The position numbers were made by a program, and so were the translations under genes. Of a stretch of 64,000 nt of DNA, positions 10,226-21,269 are shown piece after piece (position 1 is the first letter of the stretch; the number at the start of each line of letters is the position of its first letter). The DNA is from Maratus speciosus (Eukaryota; Arthropoda; Arachnida; Araneae; Salticidae). The stretch lies in the NCBI GenBank assembly GCA_963932465.1, contig OZ010796.1, positions 73,907,974 through 73,971,973 on the forward strand, given 5' to 3'. A model generated the notes under the pieces. That model saw nothing but the letters and a program-made list of their open reading frames with translations. It made no database searches and was not told where the DNA came from.

Positions 10226-11509
10226 ACTCTCCCAAGTCTGCCCTATTGCTTTCCATTTTCATATATTTTACGAGATAAGATCCCCCATATGTTCTTCATG
10301 GGATTCAAATCTGGACTAAGTGCTGGCCAGTCTAATAGTGTGATATTGTTTTGCCTAAACCCTGTTTTCGATGATGTGGAGGTATGGATGGATGCCCCAT
10401 CTTGTTGGAAAACACAGTCCAGTCCTGCTAGCAAATCCATAATTGGCAGTAAATCGGTACGTAAAATATCCTGATAATCCTCTGATTTCATTTTTCTATC
10501 CATAAATCCTAGAAATGTTTGGCCATTAAAAGAAAATCCTCCCCAGGTCATTATGGATCCCCCGCCTTGTTGCCTACTGAAACAGTTCTTGGGCTCTTTT
10601 CTTAGGTCATGCCAGTAAAATTTATGACCATTAGGGCCGTCTAAATTCCATTTCTTTTCATCACTGAAGATGACATAAATCCATTTTTCACTGTATGGCA
10701 TATGCTTTCTAGCCCACTTTAGACGAGCATCTTTATGTCTCTGCTTTAAGCAAGGTTTTGCTTTCATTCTCCGGTAAATAATATTTTTTGAAGCTTTAAT
10801 TCTTCTGTGTACAGTACTTTTTGAAATTCTGGAATTTGAAGCAATTTCACGCACAGATTATCAACCAAAGCCATTTTTAATAACATTCTGTCATCACGTA
10901 ACATTGTTTTCTTTGGTCTTCCCGGTCGCTTTCTAGTATTCCATGTTCCACCTGAGCCCAAAATTCTATAAATACTGCTCAAGGATCTCTTTATTCTTCT
11001 CGATATTTGTACAGGATTTTATCCTTGCGCTTTTCAGTGTAAAATCTTAATAATTTCATCTTTAGAAATTTCTTTAGAACGTGGCATTTTTATCAGAATA
11101 TGCAGGAATTGTCTTTTCCGAATCGCAAACAAAACAATACATTGAACTCATTTGATTACATACAATTTCAATAAATTATTATGCTAAAATACAGCAGATG
11201 ATATTTCAATTAAAGGGGAAAATTATTCTGCATTTATAGAAGCAGACGAAAATAAAAATATTTTATTTTGTGAACAAAAATGTAAAAGAAAACATGTAAT
11301 GTTGTATTGTGTCTATACTTTTGGGACAGCACATTTTTATATAATTTAATGTATATTTTATAATTTCAAACCTTTGATCATAATTTATATGTGTATATCA
11401 GCAAAACTGCTTTTATTTATTACCTATCTCACGAATTTTAATTGTACCTTATTACTTTTTATGTTAATGCAAATTTCATTGATTCTCTGAACTTTTGGGA
11501 CGCGGTGTA

Positions 11510-12035
11510 AATGTCATGATCAAGGTTAACTCGTTTTTACTCCGATTAAGCTAATGAAGCAGAAATTTAAGATGAAAATGAAAGTTGGTATAGTATTGAA
11601 CTAATAATATTGAAGTATTAACATTTGTAACTGCTTTTTGAAATATTAAGATGTATGAGATAAAAGAAAGTTTTGGGATTGGCACAATTAACTGGTTTGT
11701 ATTATATTTAGCTATAGGTAAACAGTTTAGTTTTGCTGCAAAATAAATCTCTTAGTAACTTAAAAGAAAATCTAGAATTATAGACGTTTAACTATTGCAT
11801 TATTTTTTATTTTTATTTCTTCCCGAACGGTTCATTTCTAGTTTAGCGATTACCAAAACTATTAAAATAAGTTATCGCTTCGGTTACTTTCCGAGAAAAA
11901 GTTGCTTTAATATCAGCTTTTTCTTCATAAGTTTTCGCAAGTGTTGTTGCTTTCTAAAATTGAAACTGAATCTCATTTGTGAAATTGTTTACAGATACGT
12001 AGAGAACATTTCTTATCTTTACACGAATTTAATTA
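11510..12035. other. Unassigned interval
   Basis: Sequence between two transposons with no recognised repeat. A 97-codon open frame on the forward strand near its end (11795-12088) has no domain-like pattern and runs into the next transposon, so it is not called a gene. Confidence 0.4.
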
Positions 12036-12259
12036 CAGTCGAATCGCAATTTAACGAATCGTTCGGGACTAACAACTTTCTTCGTTAAATCGAGATTATT
12101 TGTTAATTCAGGATAGTCAAAGGAACTTTTTTATACAATAGGACAAGTTAAAAAATGGCTATAAATAAAAAGAACAATGCTCATTTACCTTAATAATGCT
12201 AAATATTTGTTGCTTCAAGAAAATACACTGTGTAAAAATTGATCCTTTTTTATGTACTA

Positions 12260-13146
12260 GGGGTGACCGGGGGAATGGCGCCACCCCGCCTAGTTTGAAA
12301 AGTAACGGCAGTTTGAGATAGTGAATGCGCCTGCACTATAGCGGCCAACAATAGAAACAGTGCGTAGAGTGAGAGTGATTTTGTTGTACGTCGTTCGTTT
12401 GTTCTAGTGAAAAATTTAGTTTACATCTAATTGCTTCTTATTTTAGAGCTTCAAATGAGTAGAGATAAACACCTTTTGTTGTAACATTAGGTAATTAAGA
12501 TAATATTACCCGTAATCTACATGCATTCGCCGACATTTTGATGCAATTTTTTCAACAAGTTCGGTTCTTCTTTCGAGCCCTATCAGTGGCTGAGAGGTTC
12601 TGCTCTCGAAGCTGGGAGACGGAAGGTGCTGGCTCGAACCCGATCGCGCCCGTCGGCCTAACCGTTTGGAGTTTTCGTGGTTTTCTTTCAACCTTTGGAA
12701 ACCTTGCGTAAATACGGGTTATGTTCCCTTAGAAAGACCTCCAAGGAGGGCACTCCCCCTAGGGCCTATATCCCTCGTAGATAATCGACCATCAAAAATC
12801 AACCCAACCCGGTTCTTCTTTCGGCTTTGCTGGAGGATTTCCGCTATATTGTCCTCTCGGGGTAATGCCGCCACCATGGCAAAGGGTGACGTTTCCAATT
12901 TGTGTTAATTACCCCAACTCATTCGTGAATTACCCCATTCAGTATCCTGGGTAATCCCGCCACTGTACAGAGGTCGAAAGAAATTTTTTTGTGTGTTTAC
13001 AGTTATGATTACGTTTAAATTTATACAGATACTAAAGATCATGTTTCAGCTTTACAATTTTTACTATTAAAAAATTAACATTTTTTTTTTTTGAGGTGAA
13101 AAAATTTAATTCCCTTAAGATGTCGCCATTCCCCCGGTTTCCCTGC
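12260..13146. mobile_element. TA|GGG MITE, GGGGGAATGGCG family (copy 1)
   Basis: Left end GGGGTGACCGGGGGAATGG, right end CCATTCCCCCGGTTTCCC. The sister copy at 14114-14874 matches through most of the length. Inside are further GGGTAATGCCGCC-like motifs. The copy is interrupted by a SINE at 12576-12809, absent from the sister. Confidence 0.85.
12576..12809 (+). mobile_element. tRNA-derived SINE (family 1), with paralogous empty site
   Basis: Matches the SINE at 3347-3593: TCAGTGGCTGAGAGGTTCTG head, B-box region GGCTCGAACCC (one base off consensus, likely weakening it), CACTCCCCCTAGGGCC body, short CCAACCC tail. Flanked by CGGTTCTTCTTTCG at 12562-12575 and 12810-12823. The sister MITE at about 14380-14396 has the same sequence once with no SINE, giving a direct empty site. 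Confidence 0.92.
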
Positions 13147-13739
13147 TATAAATCACAAACATTGTAATAAAGAAAAAATCACATTTATTCAAATTTTATA
13201 GATAAATTATAAGCTATCTATGATAGATGTTTGGTTGCTTTGTTTCGATTTTGTATTCCAGACTTCTTTATTGATTTTTCATGAAGCTGTGCAAACAATG
13301 TCATCAACAGCGTGAGCCGTCAAATACAGTTTCAAAGTATCCAAACTGCTAACTGCTTCTTTGAATGTTGCATGTTTCATCTATATTTCATCTTCTACAT
13401 CCGATACGCTAATATTTATATTAGTAACCTCTCTGTAACGTACATCTTTTGCATGTAGATATTTCTGCATCACAAGATACAGATTCTGAAACTTGACAAT
13501 AAGGGACAGTGTATTTTTTTTTTAATGTTAGACAATTTCTTCAATATTTCATTTTTTGACATCGAAAGTTATCTGCTAAATCGGGATTATAAATTCGTTA
13601 AATCGAAGTATTTTTATTCCATTTTCTTCGGGACTATAAAAAAGTTCGCTATATCGAGAAATTCGTTAAAACGGAGCTCGACTGTAAATTGTTTCGTTGA
13701 AGCAGCACCGAAAAACTGGCGATAAATCACATTTAAAAT

Positions 13740-13968
13740 AATAAAATTTTGTATAAATCACCATAAAATCAAAACAATACACAGGATGCGTTTCGAGCTG
13801 AAAAATATAACTGTTCGAAACACGTGCCCCGTTAGGGGACAAGGTCACAAAAAACCTTGTTTACAGTGCTGATGACGGGCTGGTATATTTTCCAGCTCGA
13901 AACGCGTCCTGTGTATTGTTTTGATTTTATGGTGATTTATACAAGTTTTTATTTTAATTGTAAATTGT
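13740..13968. repeat. Foldback element with hammerhead-like core
   Basis: Arms of about 70-80 bases (from about 13740 and to 13968) are nearly perfect reverse complements, both holding AAATCACCATAAAATC or its complement and CAATACACAGGA. The asymmetric centre (13815-13900) contains GCCCCGTTAGGGGAC and the motif listed separately at 13869. No coding potential. Confidence 0.8.
13869..13907 (+). ncRNA. Hammerhead-ribozyme-like motif in the foldback
   Basis: CTGATGA (13869-13875), one C, a 7-bp stem GGGCTGG/CCAGCTC with an 8-base loop, then GAAAC (13899-13903) and GCGTC. It matches the hammerhead core except for one extra C next to stem II, exactly as in the Penelope-like copy at 8260. The shared oddity suggests either a related RNA motif or a common origin. 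Confidence 0.4.
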
Positions 13969-14113
13969 TTCGTAAGGATGGGATTTTGTAATCTAATTTT
14001 TCCCCCCTCCCTCACATGCTATTATTTTAAAATTAATGTTTAGTTATGCGTTTCCTATTACAATATCATATTTTATTAATTTAAGTATTTAATAGATTAT
14101 GTTTCGATTGATA

Positions 14114-14874
14114 GGGGAATGGCGCCACTCCGCCTAGTTTGAGATAGTGAATGCGCCTGCAATATAGCGGCCAACAATAGAAACAGTGCCGAGAGTGATT
14201 TTATTGTACAACGTTCGTTTGTTCTAATGAAAAATTTAGTTTTCATCTAGTTTTGCTTCTTATTTTGGAGCTTCAAATGAGTAGAGGTAAACACCTTTTA
14301 TTGTAATATTAAGTGCTTAAGATAACATTACCCGTAATCTACATGCATTCGCCGACATTTTGATTCAATTTGTTGAACAAGTTCGGTTCTTCTTTCGGCT
14401 TTGCTGGGAGATTTCCGCTATAGTGTCCTCTCGGGGTAATGCCGCCACCATGGCAAACGGTGACTTTTGCAATTTGAGTTAAATTGTAAGCTTAGCACAT
14501 TAATAAATCTAGCTTAAGGAACATTGTAATTATTCGTTCTTCTGAAAAATTACATTATTCTAAATATTTTCAGTAGGTTATGTGTTTCTTTGTACCCATT
14601 TTATGTATCTACTAGGTCATTAAAGAGTGGCGTCATGACCCCGATACAATGGCGGAATGACCGCTGTATCCTGGGTTATCTCGCCATTGTACAGAGGTTG
14701 AAAGAAATTTTTTTAATGTGTGCTTAATTTACAGTTATGATTACGGTTAAATTTATTCGAATACTAAAGATCATGATTCAGCTTTAGAATTTTTACTATT
14801 AAAAAAAAAAAACATTTTTTTGAGGTGAAAAAATTGAAATTCCCTTAAGGTGTCGCCATTCCCCCGGTCTCCCC
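14114..14874. mobile_element. TA|GGG MITE, GGGGGAATGGCG family (copy 2, SINE-free)
   Basis: Left end TAGGGGAATGGCGCCACTCC (shortened by loss of about ten bases of the terminal repeat), right end CGCCATTCCCCCGGTCTCCC then CTA. It is collinear with 12260-13146 and holds the uninterrupted CGGTTCTTCTTTCGGC site. About 170 bases in the middle differ between copies. Confidence 0.85.
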
Positions 14875-15228
14875 TATATTGAAAAAGCAATGTGGTTATG
14901 ACTATTCAACTCATGTTTGCAACCACGTTGTTATCCAGAAATATTTCTACTGGCTGTGAAATTGTAGAAACTAAGTATATGAAACGCTAAGATGTACAAA
15001 ATAAATCTTTAAAACGCACCATCTCGTCAGGCGAAGATACTCGCGAGCTAATTGCCGAAATGTCAGTGAAGTCTTACTGTGGAGACACGAAAATTTTTGG
15101 TTTCCGTCTGTCTGTCTGAACCCCGATAACTGCCGCAAAAAACATCCGATTAGCTTGGAAATTAAGTACCCGGATTTAGCTCTATACTTTTTTTCTATAT
15201 TTGGTTCATTCGTTCGGAAAATATTAAA

Positions 15229-15621
15229 TACCGTATGTACCGCGTATAAGTCGACCCCCTAACTTTCGGATGAAAATTTTGGAAAAAATAAAAAACTCGC
15301 GTATAAGTCGACCCCCTAACTTTTTACTTCAATTGAGCACAAAATCAAATCAAAGATTTCACATTCTAATGCGAAAAGTTAGTAAATAAACAGAAATAAA
15401 TCATTAATTTTTTTTTTTTTTTTTTTTAAATGATGAATTATTATTATTTGTATATTTTATATATTATTTTTTTATTCATACACATAAAAAGCCATAATTT
15501 TTTTAGTATTCGAAGTTTTTATTTTTGCGTTTTTAACTGACTCGCGTATAAGTCGACCCCCCAAATTTGCTTACCGAAAATTGTCAGAAATTCCTCGACT
15601 TATACGCGAGTATATACGGTA
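15229..15621. mobile_element. MITE with CGTATAAGTCGACCCC ends
   Basis: Left TACCGTATGTACCGCG and right CGCGAGTATATACGGTA are inverted. The box GCGTATAAGTCGACCCC recurs three times (about 15242, 15299, 15544) plus the inverted terminal copy, the multi-box end pattern of some DNA-transposon MITEs. A poly-T run lies at about 15409-15427. Superfamily not assigned. Confidence 0.7.
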
Positions 15622-15961
15622 TTTCATTTTGCGCAATAATGCTTTTCTAAGGCAATTCAGACAATTTTTAAGTTTTTTTTTTTTTGTTGAAAGGAAATGG
15701 CTCATATGATTAAATGATTTAAATGGTAAATTATTTAAGACGAAAGTTTCAATAAGAGTCTTAAATTATTCTTATTAGCTTGAAATTTTGTCAATTACAT
15801 TTGTCAGTTTTTAAATTATGTGTATATCTTATGGGGGAATTTTATATATGTGTTCCAATAATATAAAACTTTTTTTTATATAAATTTATTTCTTTTAAAT
15901 GTTACGCATTTCAATTTTTCCTTTTTCTTTTATCTGTTACCTAGCAACTAAAAATATTGTA

Positions 15962-16700
15962 GGGGAGAGGGGGGTACCTTTGAACTGGGGACAGTTTTGA
16001 ACACTAAATATTTTCCTTTAAACAAATTAAATTTTTTAAATATATGTGGCAGCACAGTACTACTGCTTCAATGGAACAAGAATACCTTTACTATTTTGCA
16101 TGCACACTACTGTCTAAACAAGATATGTATATTTTGCTTTCTTGAATTAAACTTATCAAAATAAAGTTGTAAGCTTTTTGTTGATAATTTTGTATCCCTA
16201 AGATTATAATTTACTATTTAATACCTAAATCAAGATGTTAACTTTAACTTATAAAATTTGTTTCATTCAAATTCTCAAACCTAATTGAGTAAATAGTTGT
16301 AATGCTAAAAAACTCCATGTGATTGGGCACCACTGAACAATTAAAACTATGAAGTAAAGAGTTATGGATGTATCTAAATATTACTATTGTTGAATTTTTT
16401 TTTCATGAAAATTAAGAGATTAATTGTTATTTTACTTAATATGGAAGTTGTACTGGTGCAGGGCTTCAACTACAGGCAAATTCGGGACACACATTAATAA
16501 TTCATGATTTAGCAGATTTGTTTAATAAACCCTATACTGTTTGATTTACAAAAGGAAATATTATTTCTGGATTTCATAAAACAGGGTTTTATCCATTTTC
16601 TATAACAATTTGAATGTAAATGATTTTATTTTAGTTCAATTTCATGCAAAAAGACCTCTTTATTACGTTGGTCAGATTAAATTGTTTAATGTCAGGTTTC
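15962..16700 (+). mobile_element. Relic of a TA|GGG pogo-like element
   Basis: Left end GGGGAGAGGGGGGTACC preceded by TA; no matching right end was found, so it is truncated or interrupted. It holds a pogo-type transposase fragment at 16456-16611. The right limit is approximate. Confidence 0.6.
16456..16611 (+). pseudogene. pogo-like transposase fragment (C-terminal part)
   Basis: Forward frame reads NSGHTLIIHDLADLFNKPYTV, a stop, then FTKGNIISGFHKTGFYPFS. This corresponds to the block that follows the third catalytic Asp in pogo/jerky-type transposases and aligns with IYQIAELIGIAYPKAM...NIINGFKITGIP of the remnant at 9139-9534. About 50 codons, one nonsense codon. It supports pogo ancestry for elements with GGGGAGAG ends. 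Confidence 0.75.
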
Positions 16701-16898
16701 TTCATAAAAAAAGAACAAATGATATATTTTCCAGCAGAGGCATCATATATCAATTTGGTGTATTTTAAAGATATTATATAAAAAAGTTCTCACAATTAAA
16801 CATAATTAGAGGGATCCTCCGTTCTGTCTTAACAATGTGCTTTGATGGATAAAAATTTGGTTAAATAATAAAATAAAAAAGAAAAGTGCCCAGCTAAA

Positions 16899-17942
16899 CT
16901 GATGGCATTGAGCTCACAGGCTATTCACACTAATTGTATATTATACTCTTATTTTAAAGAATAATGCCCTCAAAAAATAAGTGAAGGGGAATTAGCCCCC
17001 GCTTCCCCCTTTATACTTAACCAGTGAACCTCCAAATCTAATCAGGGAAGCTCCTTATCATAATAAACCGGTATACCAAATTTAGAGCAAATCGAATAAT
17101 CCTGCAAAAAAACCCTTTATCTAAATTAATGGGGTGGACTAGCCCCCCCTTTATCCTTAACCAATGAATCCCCAAAACGAATCAGGGAAGCTCCTTAACA
17201 TAATAAACCGGTATACCAACTTCGGAGCAAATCGAATCATTCTGCATGAAAAACCCATTTATCTGAATTAAAAGGGGTGGACTAACCATCCTTTTCCCCC
17301 TTTATCCTTAACCAATGAACCCCCAAAACTAATCAGAGAAGTTCCTTAACATAATAAACCGGTATACCAAATTCGGAGCAAATCGAATGATTCTGCACGA
17401 AAAACCCATTTATCTGAATTAAGGGGGGTGGACTAACCCCGTTTTTCCCCCTTTATCCTTAACCAATGAACTCCCAAAACTAATCAGGGAAGTTCCTTAA
17501 CATAATAAACTGGTATACCGAATTCGGAGCAAATCGAATGATTCTGCATGAAAAACCCATTTATCTGAATTAAGGGGGTGGACTAACCCCCCTTTTCCCC
17601 CTTTATCCTTAACCAATGAACCCCCAAAACTAATCAGGGAAGTTCCTTAACATAATAAACCGGTATACCAAATTCGGAGCAAATCGAATGATTCTGCATG
17701 AAAAACCCATTTATCTGAATTAAGGGGTTAGACTAATCCCGTTTTTCCCCCTTTATCCTTAACCAATGAACTCCCAAAACTAATCAGGGAAGCGCCTTAT
17801 CACAATGAACCTAGAAAAAAATTTTGAAGCACATCGGATGTTTCTATCAAGAGTTATCGCGTTACGTACATACATACATACGTACATACGTACAGAACGG
17901 GCGGGGACATTAGCTCTCAGGCTTTGATAGCCTGTGAGCTAA
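16899..17942. mobile_element. Inverted-repeat element carrying a minisatellite
   Basis: Short inverted ends: GAGCTCACAGGCTAT (about 16908) and ATAGCCTGTGAGCTAACGG (about 17927). Between them lies the 150-bp array and then a TACA/TACG microsatellite (17864-17894). Class uncertain; neither TA nor TTAA duplication was found. Confidence 0.5.
16975..17810. repeat. Tandem array, period about 150 bp, six units
   Basis: TCCTTAACCAATGAA-type anchors occur at about 17014, 17154, 17305, 17456, 17606 and 17756, giving spacings of 140, 151, 151, 150 and 150. Each unit has GGTGGACTAACCCC, CCCCCTTTATCC and AACCGGTATACCAA. The first and last units are the most diverged, the usual picture for arrays homogenised in the centre. 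Confidence 0.95.
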
Positions 17943-18504
17943 CGGCAATCAAAACTATTTTTCGGAAACTTAAATTTTAAAACATTAGATTTCTAAATTA
18001 GATGACTCAGTTTACATTTACAAAAGTTTCTTATACATCAGATGCAGTTGTTTGTGGTTGGAAGGCAAATAAATACAGCAGGCAAGTAGGGATACTAGGG
18101 TAAGGTAAAATGCTTGTCCAAACTGTCGCTTATCCTTATAAATCACAATGTTAAAAGAAATCGAAGATATATGATAATCATTAGCACAATCAATAAAAAA
18201 TTGAAACTGTAAATTTAATGAGATTGCGGGGGGTTCAGGAGGGCAGCGCCCCCCTGAATAAATCTATTTTATTATCTAAGAAATTACCAGAGTAAGTAGC
18301 TCATGAGAATTTCAGAATATCATTACATAACAACGTGTTTAATTTAATGATCCTAATGTTTGAAAACTGCGAAGTATTTTTTATCCTTATAAATTATTAC
18401 GTTAATTGATAACTTTAAATTGCATAATATTCAACTTCCTACAAACCGCAAAGTGTGTTTAAAAACGACGACTTGCAGAGCTGACGTTGAGGCTCCTGAT
18501 CTGC
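17943..18504. other. Unassigned interval with a GC-rich hairpin
   Basis: The only structure seen is TTCAGGAGGGCAGCG then CCCCCCTGAA (about 18235-18260), a strong hairpin. No gene or repeat boundary is evident. Confidence 0.4.
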
Positions 18505-18866
18505 AGATTTACTAGTGTTAATCCTATGGGGCGGCTCTTTGCCAATATCTCGTTTGCATTTCGGCATTTTTAAATATTTTTTTGCATTGGATAACTGAGG
18601 TCTATCCCTACAGTCGCCCTTTTTTACTTTTTCGATTTTGATTGCAGATATTTTTTATAAAGTTACTTTCACTTTCGGAACCGGTTCCGAAAATGAAAGT
18701 GTCAGCATGAAAAAAAAAAATGCAACCAAAACAGGAAAAAAAAAAAAGGTGACTGTAGGGATCGACCCCAGCTATCCAATGCGAAAAAAAAAAAAAAAAA
18801 ATGTTGAAATGCAAACGAGATATTGGCAAAGAAAACCTCCCTTAGGTTTAGCATTAGCTCGGGAGT
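18505..18866. repeat. Long palindrome, copy 1
   Basis: An inverted repeat with almost no spacer, centred on GGAACCGGTTCC (18677-18688). Both arms have AATATCTCGTTTGCATTTC or its complement and GATCGACCCCAGCTATCC-like sequence. It is an older copy of the 37881-38303 palindrome. Low-complexity A and T runs have grown in both arms. Confidence 0.85.
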
Positions 18867-18869
18867 GAC

Positions 18870-20952
18870 TTCGAAAAAGCAGAAGATAATTTTTCTAATA
18901 AAAAATCCGGAGGCCTAAACAAAAAACGTAAAAGTGTGAGACGTTGATAAAAATACACTAAATGAATTAAAATTTTCATCACATTCAGAATTTATTATAT
19001 TTTTAATGAATGTTTAAAAAGCTTCTACCTCGTGGTATTGTTTTCAACGCCTCAAGCTTTTACTGTTGTGACTTTTATCTTCAGATTTTCGATAAGAAAC
19101 TACGTTCTACTTTTAGATAGATAATATATAAAACTTTTTGTTCTGCAAATATAATAAATTTATTCAAACGTTTAAGCATATAAAATAGCAATATTTAAAT
19201 AATATCAAAAAAAAAAATTCATTCAAAAATTTGGAAAATTCAGCGGGTGGAATCTGGTTTCCGGAGAAACCTAAAAAAAAGTGTCCTCGTGGTGGTCAGG
19301 GTAACTCATGATAACTTTATCTGAAATTAAAAACCAAATTTTTTCTGTTAGTAGATTAGTATAGCTTGTGATTGAACGAAGGATTTAAATAATTAAAATT
19401 AGAATTTTTGGCAGAGTTGTTTATGGAAAACAGCGCAATTTTTGGTACAATTGACACTACATATAGCCTTGTAAAATGAATTGTGATCTAAACAAAAAAT
19501 CCTTCGTTCGATCACTAGTCAATCTTATTTGGAAGAATTGCGCAAAATTTCAATACGATCGGTGCATTCGTTTTTGAGAAATCGTGTCTGCAGACCTCAA
19601 AAATAGTGTTTTTAGAAAAAAAAAAACTATATACTACCCGCTATATAGTACCCGCGTCGCTTCCGGCCGCTCTAGCGTAATGAGGGGAATTTCATAAACT
19701 CACTCTCCAAGATTTTTACTCCGACTGACTTGAAACTTTGGAAAAATATTCTGGACATATTGTACTATTAGATTAAAAAAAAATGATTTTTTTTTTTAAT
19801 TTTTCAAACCCATGTATCCCTTTAACAATGTTTATAATAGGTATTTAGGGGTCATTCCTACCGGAGTTTACGAAAACTTCACCCTTTTTAAAAGATTATG
19901 ATAAATTGCTTATCAATATTAACCCAAATAATTTTTCTAATCTATCGTTTTATCAAACAGAATACCAGCAGAAAGTGGAAGTGATTCATACTTTGAATTA
20001 CTAGTAAATATACAATAAAAATGACACAGCATCCTATTAACAATGTAAGATAATAACGTTCACTGATCAGAAGATAAGTTTCTTCATGTCGTAATCATTT
20101 AATAATTATTGTTAAGTGAGTTTCATATTCATTAAATTTTCTTTTCAATTCTGAAAATCGGAAAATGATGGTTGGATGTTTTTCACTTTCACTAAGTGTG
20201 GCAGTTTTATGCGAAAAATCAGTTGAAAAAAAGTTTTTATCGCATTCAAAATTAAATCATATAATAGAAAACGATATCAAAAATAAAATCAAGTGATTAG
20301 ATGGAAGATAAGTTTGTATCCCTGTGAAATGTCATTTAACATATACAGATCACTTGAAATGATAAATATTTGATTTGGATTAATATTTTAAAGGTAAGCT
20401 TATTTTTTACTTATTCGATATTAAAATTCATGTCATTAACTTATTAATTAAGCGTCAGTGGAAACTCTATGAGCGTTTGGGGATTTGGACATGCCATTCA
20501 GTTACTAATTTTGTTTTCTTCCTGTGTTTTTTTTTCCTTAAATTAATATTAAAAAATCTTCTGGTGAACTGTTTATTAAAATATGTTCAAAAAAATTTTT
20601 TGTTGATTATAAATTTAGTAAATAAATTTTTTGTAGTGTCTTCTGGTTGACTATGGTTCGAATTGCACATTTTTACATTTATATTGACGTACAAAAAATA
20701 GCCTCATTTGCACATATTGACATGCATATATTATTTTTTAGAGTATATAAAATTAAATTTCAAGTTTAAGTGCGTTGCAGTAAAACCTTAAGAATGAATA
20801 TACCAAGTAAACTTTATATAACATGACTGTCTTTTTTAAACATGACTAAGTTAAACTCAGAAAAATTATAGGGTAATAAACATTATTTCAGATAAAATTT
20901 AAAATCAGGTAAATAAATATTTCATTTTTTCGACCAACAAAGATCGATTACA
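18870..20952. other. Mostly unassigned AT-rich interval
   Basis: No reading frame of interest. At 19374-19385 and 19497-19510 GAACGAAGGATTT and its complement form a small inverted pair, and 19545-19700 (TTTTTGAGAAATCGTGTCTG onward) reads like an interspersed-repeat tail, but no boundaries could be set. Confidence 0.4.
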
Positions 20953-21269
20953 TTAACCTTTAATTGAAGCGGAAGAAATTGTCACTCCAATTGAAAACTA
21001 CTGTGAAGCGGTCTGCCAGACCGTTGAATCGAAAGATGAATAAAAGGCGTGTTTAACTCATAAGATGGGGTTTTTGTACTAAACTTTTTGTACAGGACTG
21101 TTATAATTAAAATTCACCTATTAATAAAAAGTCTCTGATCATAGTACTAGAGTTCCAAACGAAACAAAATTTCGGTAGTGTTTGTAGTTAAACTGAAAGT
21201 TACAAGTTAAATTATAAAAATTGAAAAAATCAGCGGTCTGTGAGACCGGTAACATCAGTTAAAGGTTAT
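20953..21269. mobile_element. TTAA MITE, CCTTTAATTGAAG ends
   Basis: TTAA at 20953-20956, TTAT (one change) at 21266-21269. Ends CCTTTAATTGAAG and CATCAGTTAAAGG are imperfect inverted repeats. Inside, GGTCTGCCAGACC and GGTCTGTGAGACC form two small palindromes near the ends. 317 bases, no coding capacity. Probably piggyBac-like. Confidence 0.65.

Larger units (their letters stand above)
6030..10243 (-). mobile_element. pogo-like transposon inserted in the Tc1 gene
   Basis: TA at 6028-6029 and 10244-10245; ends GGGGAGACTTGGGAG and CTCCCAAGTCTGCCC are complementary with one mismatch. A pogo-type transposase remnant lies on the reverse strand (8479-9534). The N-terminal two-thirds of the transposase is missing, and a Penelope-like element sits in the left half (about 6425-8480). 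Both subterminal zones hold repeated GACTTGATCCC boxes. This element provides the best link between TA|GGG ends and pogo transposases in the window. Confidence 0.88.
5886..11087 (-). pseudogene. Tc1-like transposase, split by a pogo-like insertion
   Basis: The start codon is at 11087 (reading MPRSKEIS) and the stop at 5886-5888 after HGNTIKY. Visible parts are an N-terminal HTH region with at least two nonsense codons and a frameshift near 10850, a GRPKK hinge motif, then FSDEKKW (first Asp), QQDGASIH (second Asp) and [12 protein letters not shown]. In the family the last motif normally reads PIEN, so the third catalytic Glu is Lys here. The frame stops at 10243 where the pogo-like element begins; the C-terminal 45 or so codons continue in frame at 5886-6029 (LKIAIDKAW). 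Removing the insert and one TA restores continuity, which shows that the gene was intact at that point before insertion. Inactive. Confidence 0.92.
5637..11507 (-). mobile_element. Tc1-like transposon with long IR/DR termini
   Basis: TA at 5635-5636 and 11508-11509 flank arms of about 197 bases (5637-5833 and 11310-11507) that are almost perfect reverse complements. Each arm has an outer GCGTCCCAAAAGTTTAGAG-like and an inner CTGTCCCAAAAGTATAGAC-like box in the same orientation, the inverted-repeat/direct-repeat layout known from Sleeping Beauty-type Tc1 elements. Without its passenger (6030-10243) the element is about 1.66 kb, normal for Tc1. The transposase gene is on the reverse strand and dead. 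Confidence 0.93.
12036..13684. mobile_element. Tigger-like MITE with nested insertions
   Basis: TA flanks both ends; termini CAGTCGAATCGCAATTTAACG and GTTAAAACGGAGCTCGACTG are inverted. The CAGT...TTAACGAATCG end style is that of Tigger-related MITEs (compare 58566 and 60061). It contains no transposase but hosts a TA|GGG MITE (12260-13146), which itself hosts a SINE. Confidence 0.8.

Noticed and set aside
18235..18320. Hairpin followed by CTAAG as a Helitron 3' end
   Set aside because: The spacing from hairpin to CTAAG is too long, and no TC-starting 5' end or second copy was seen.
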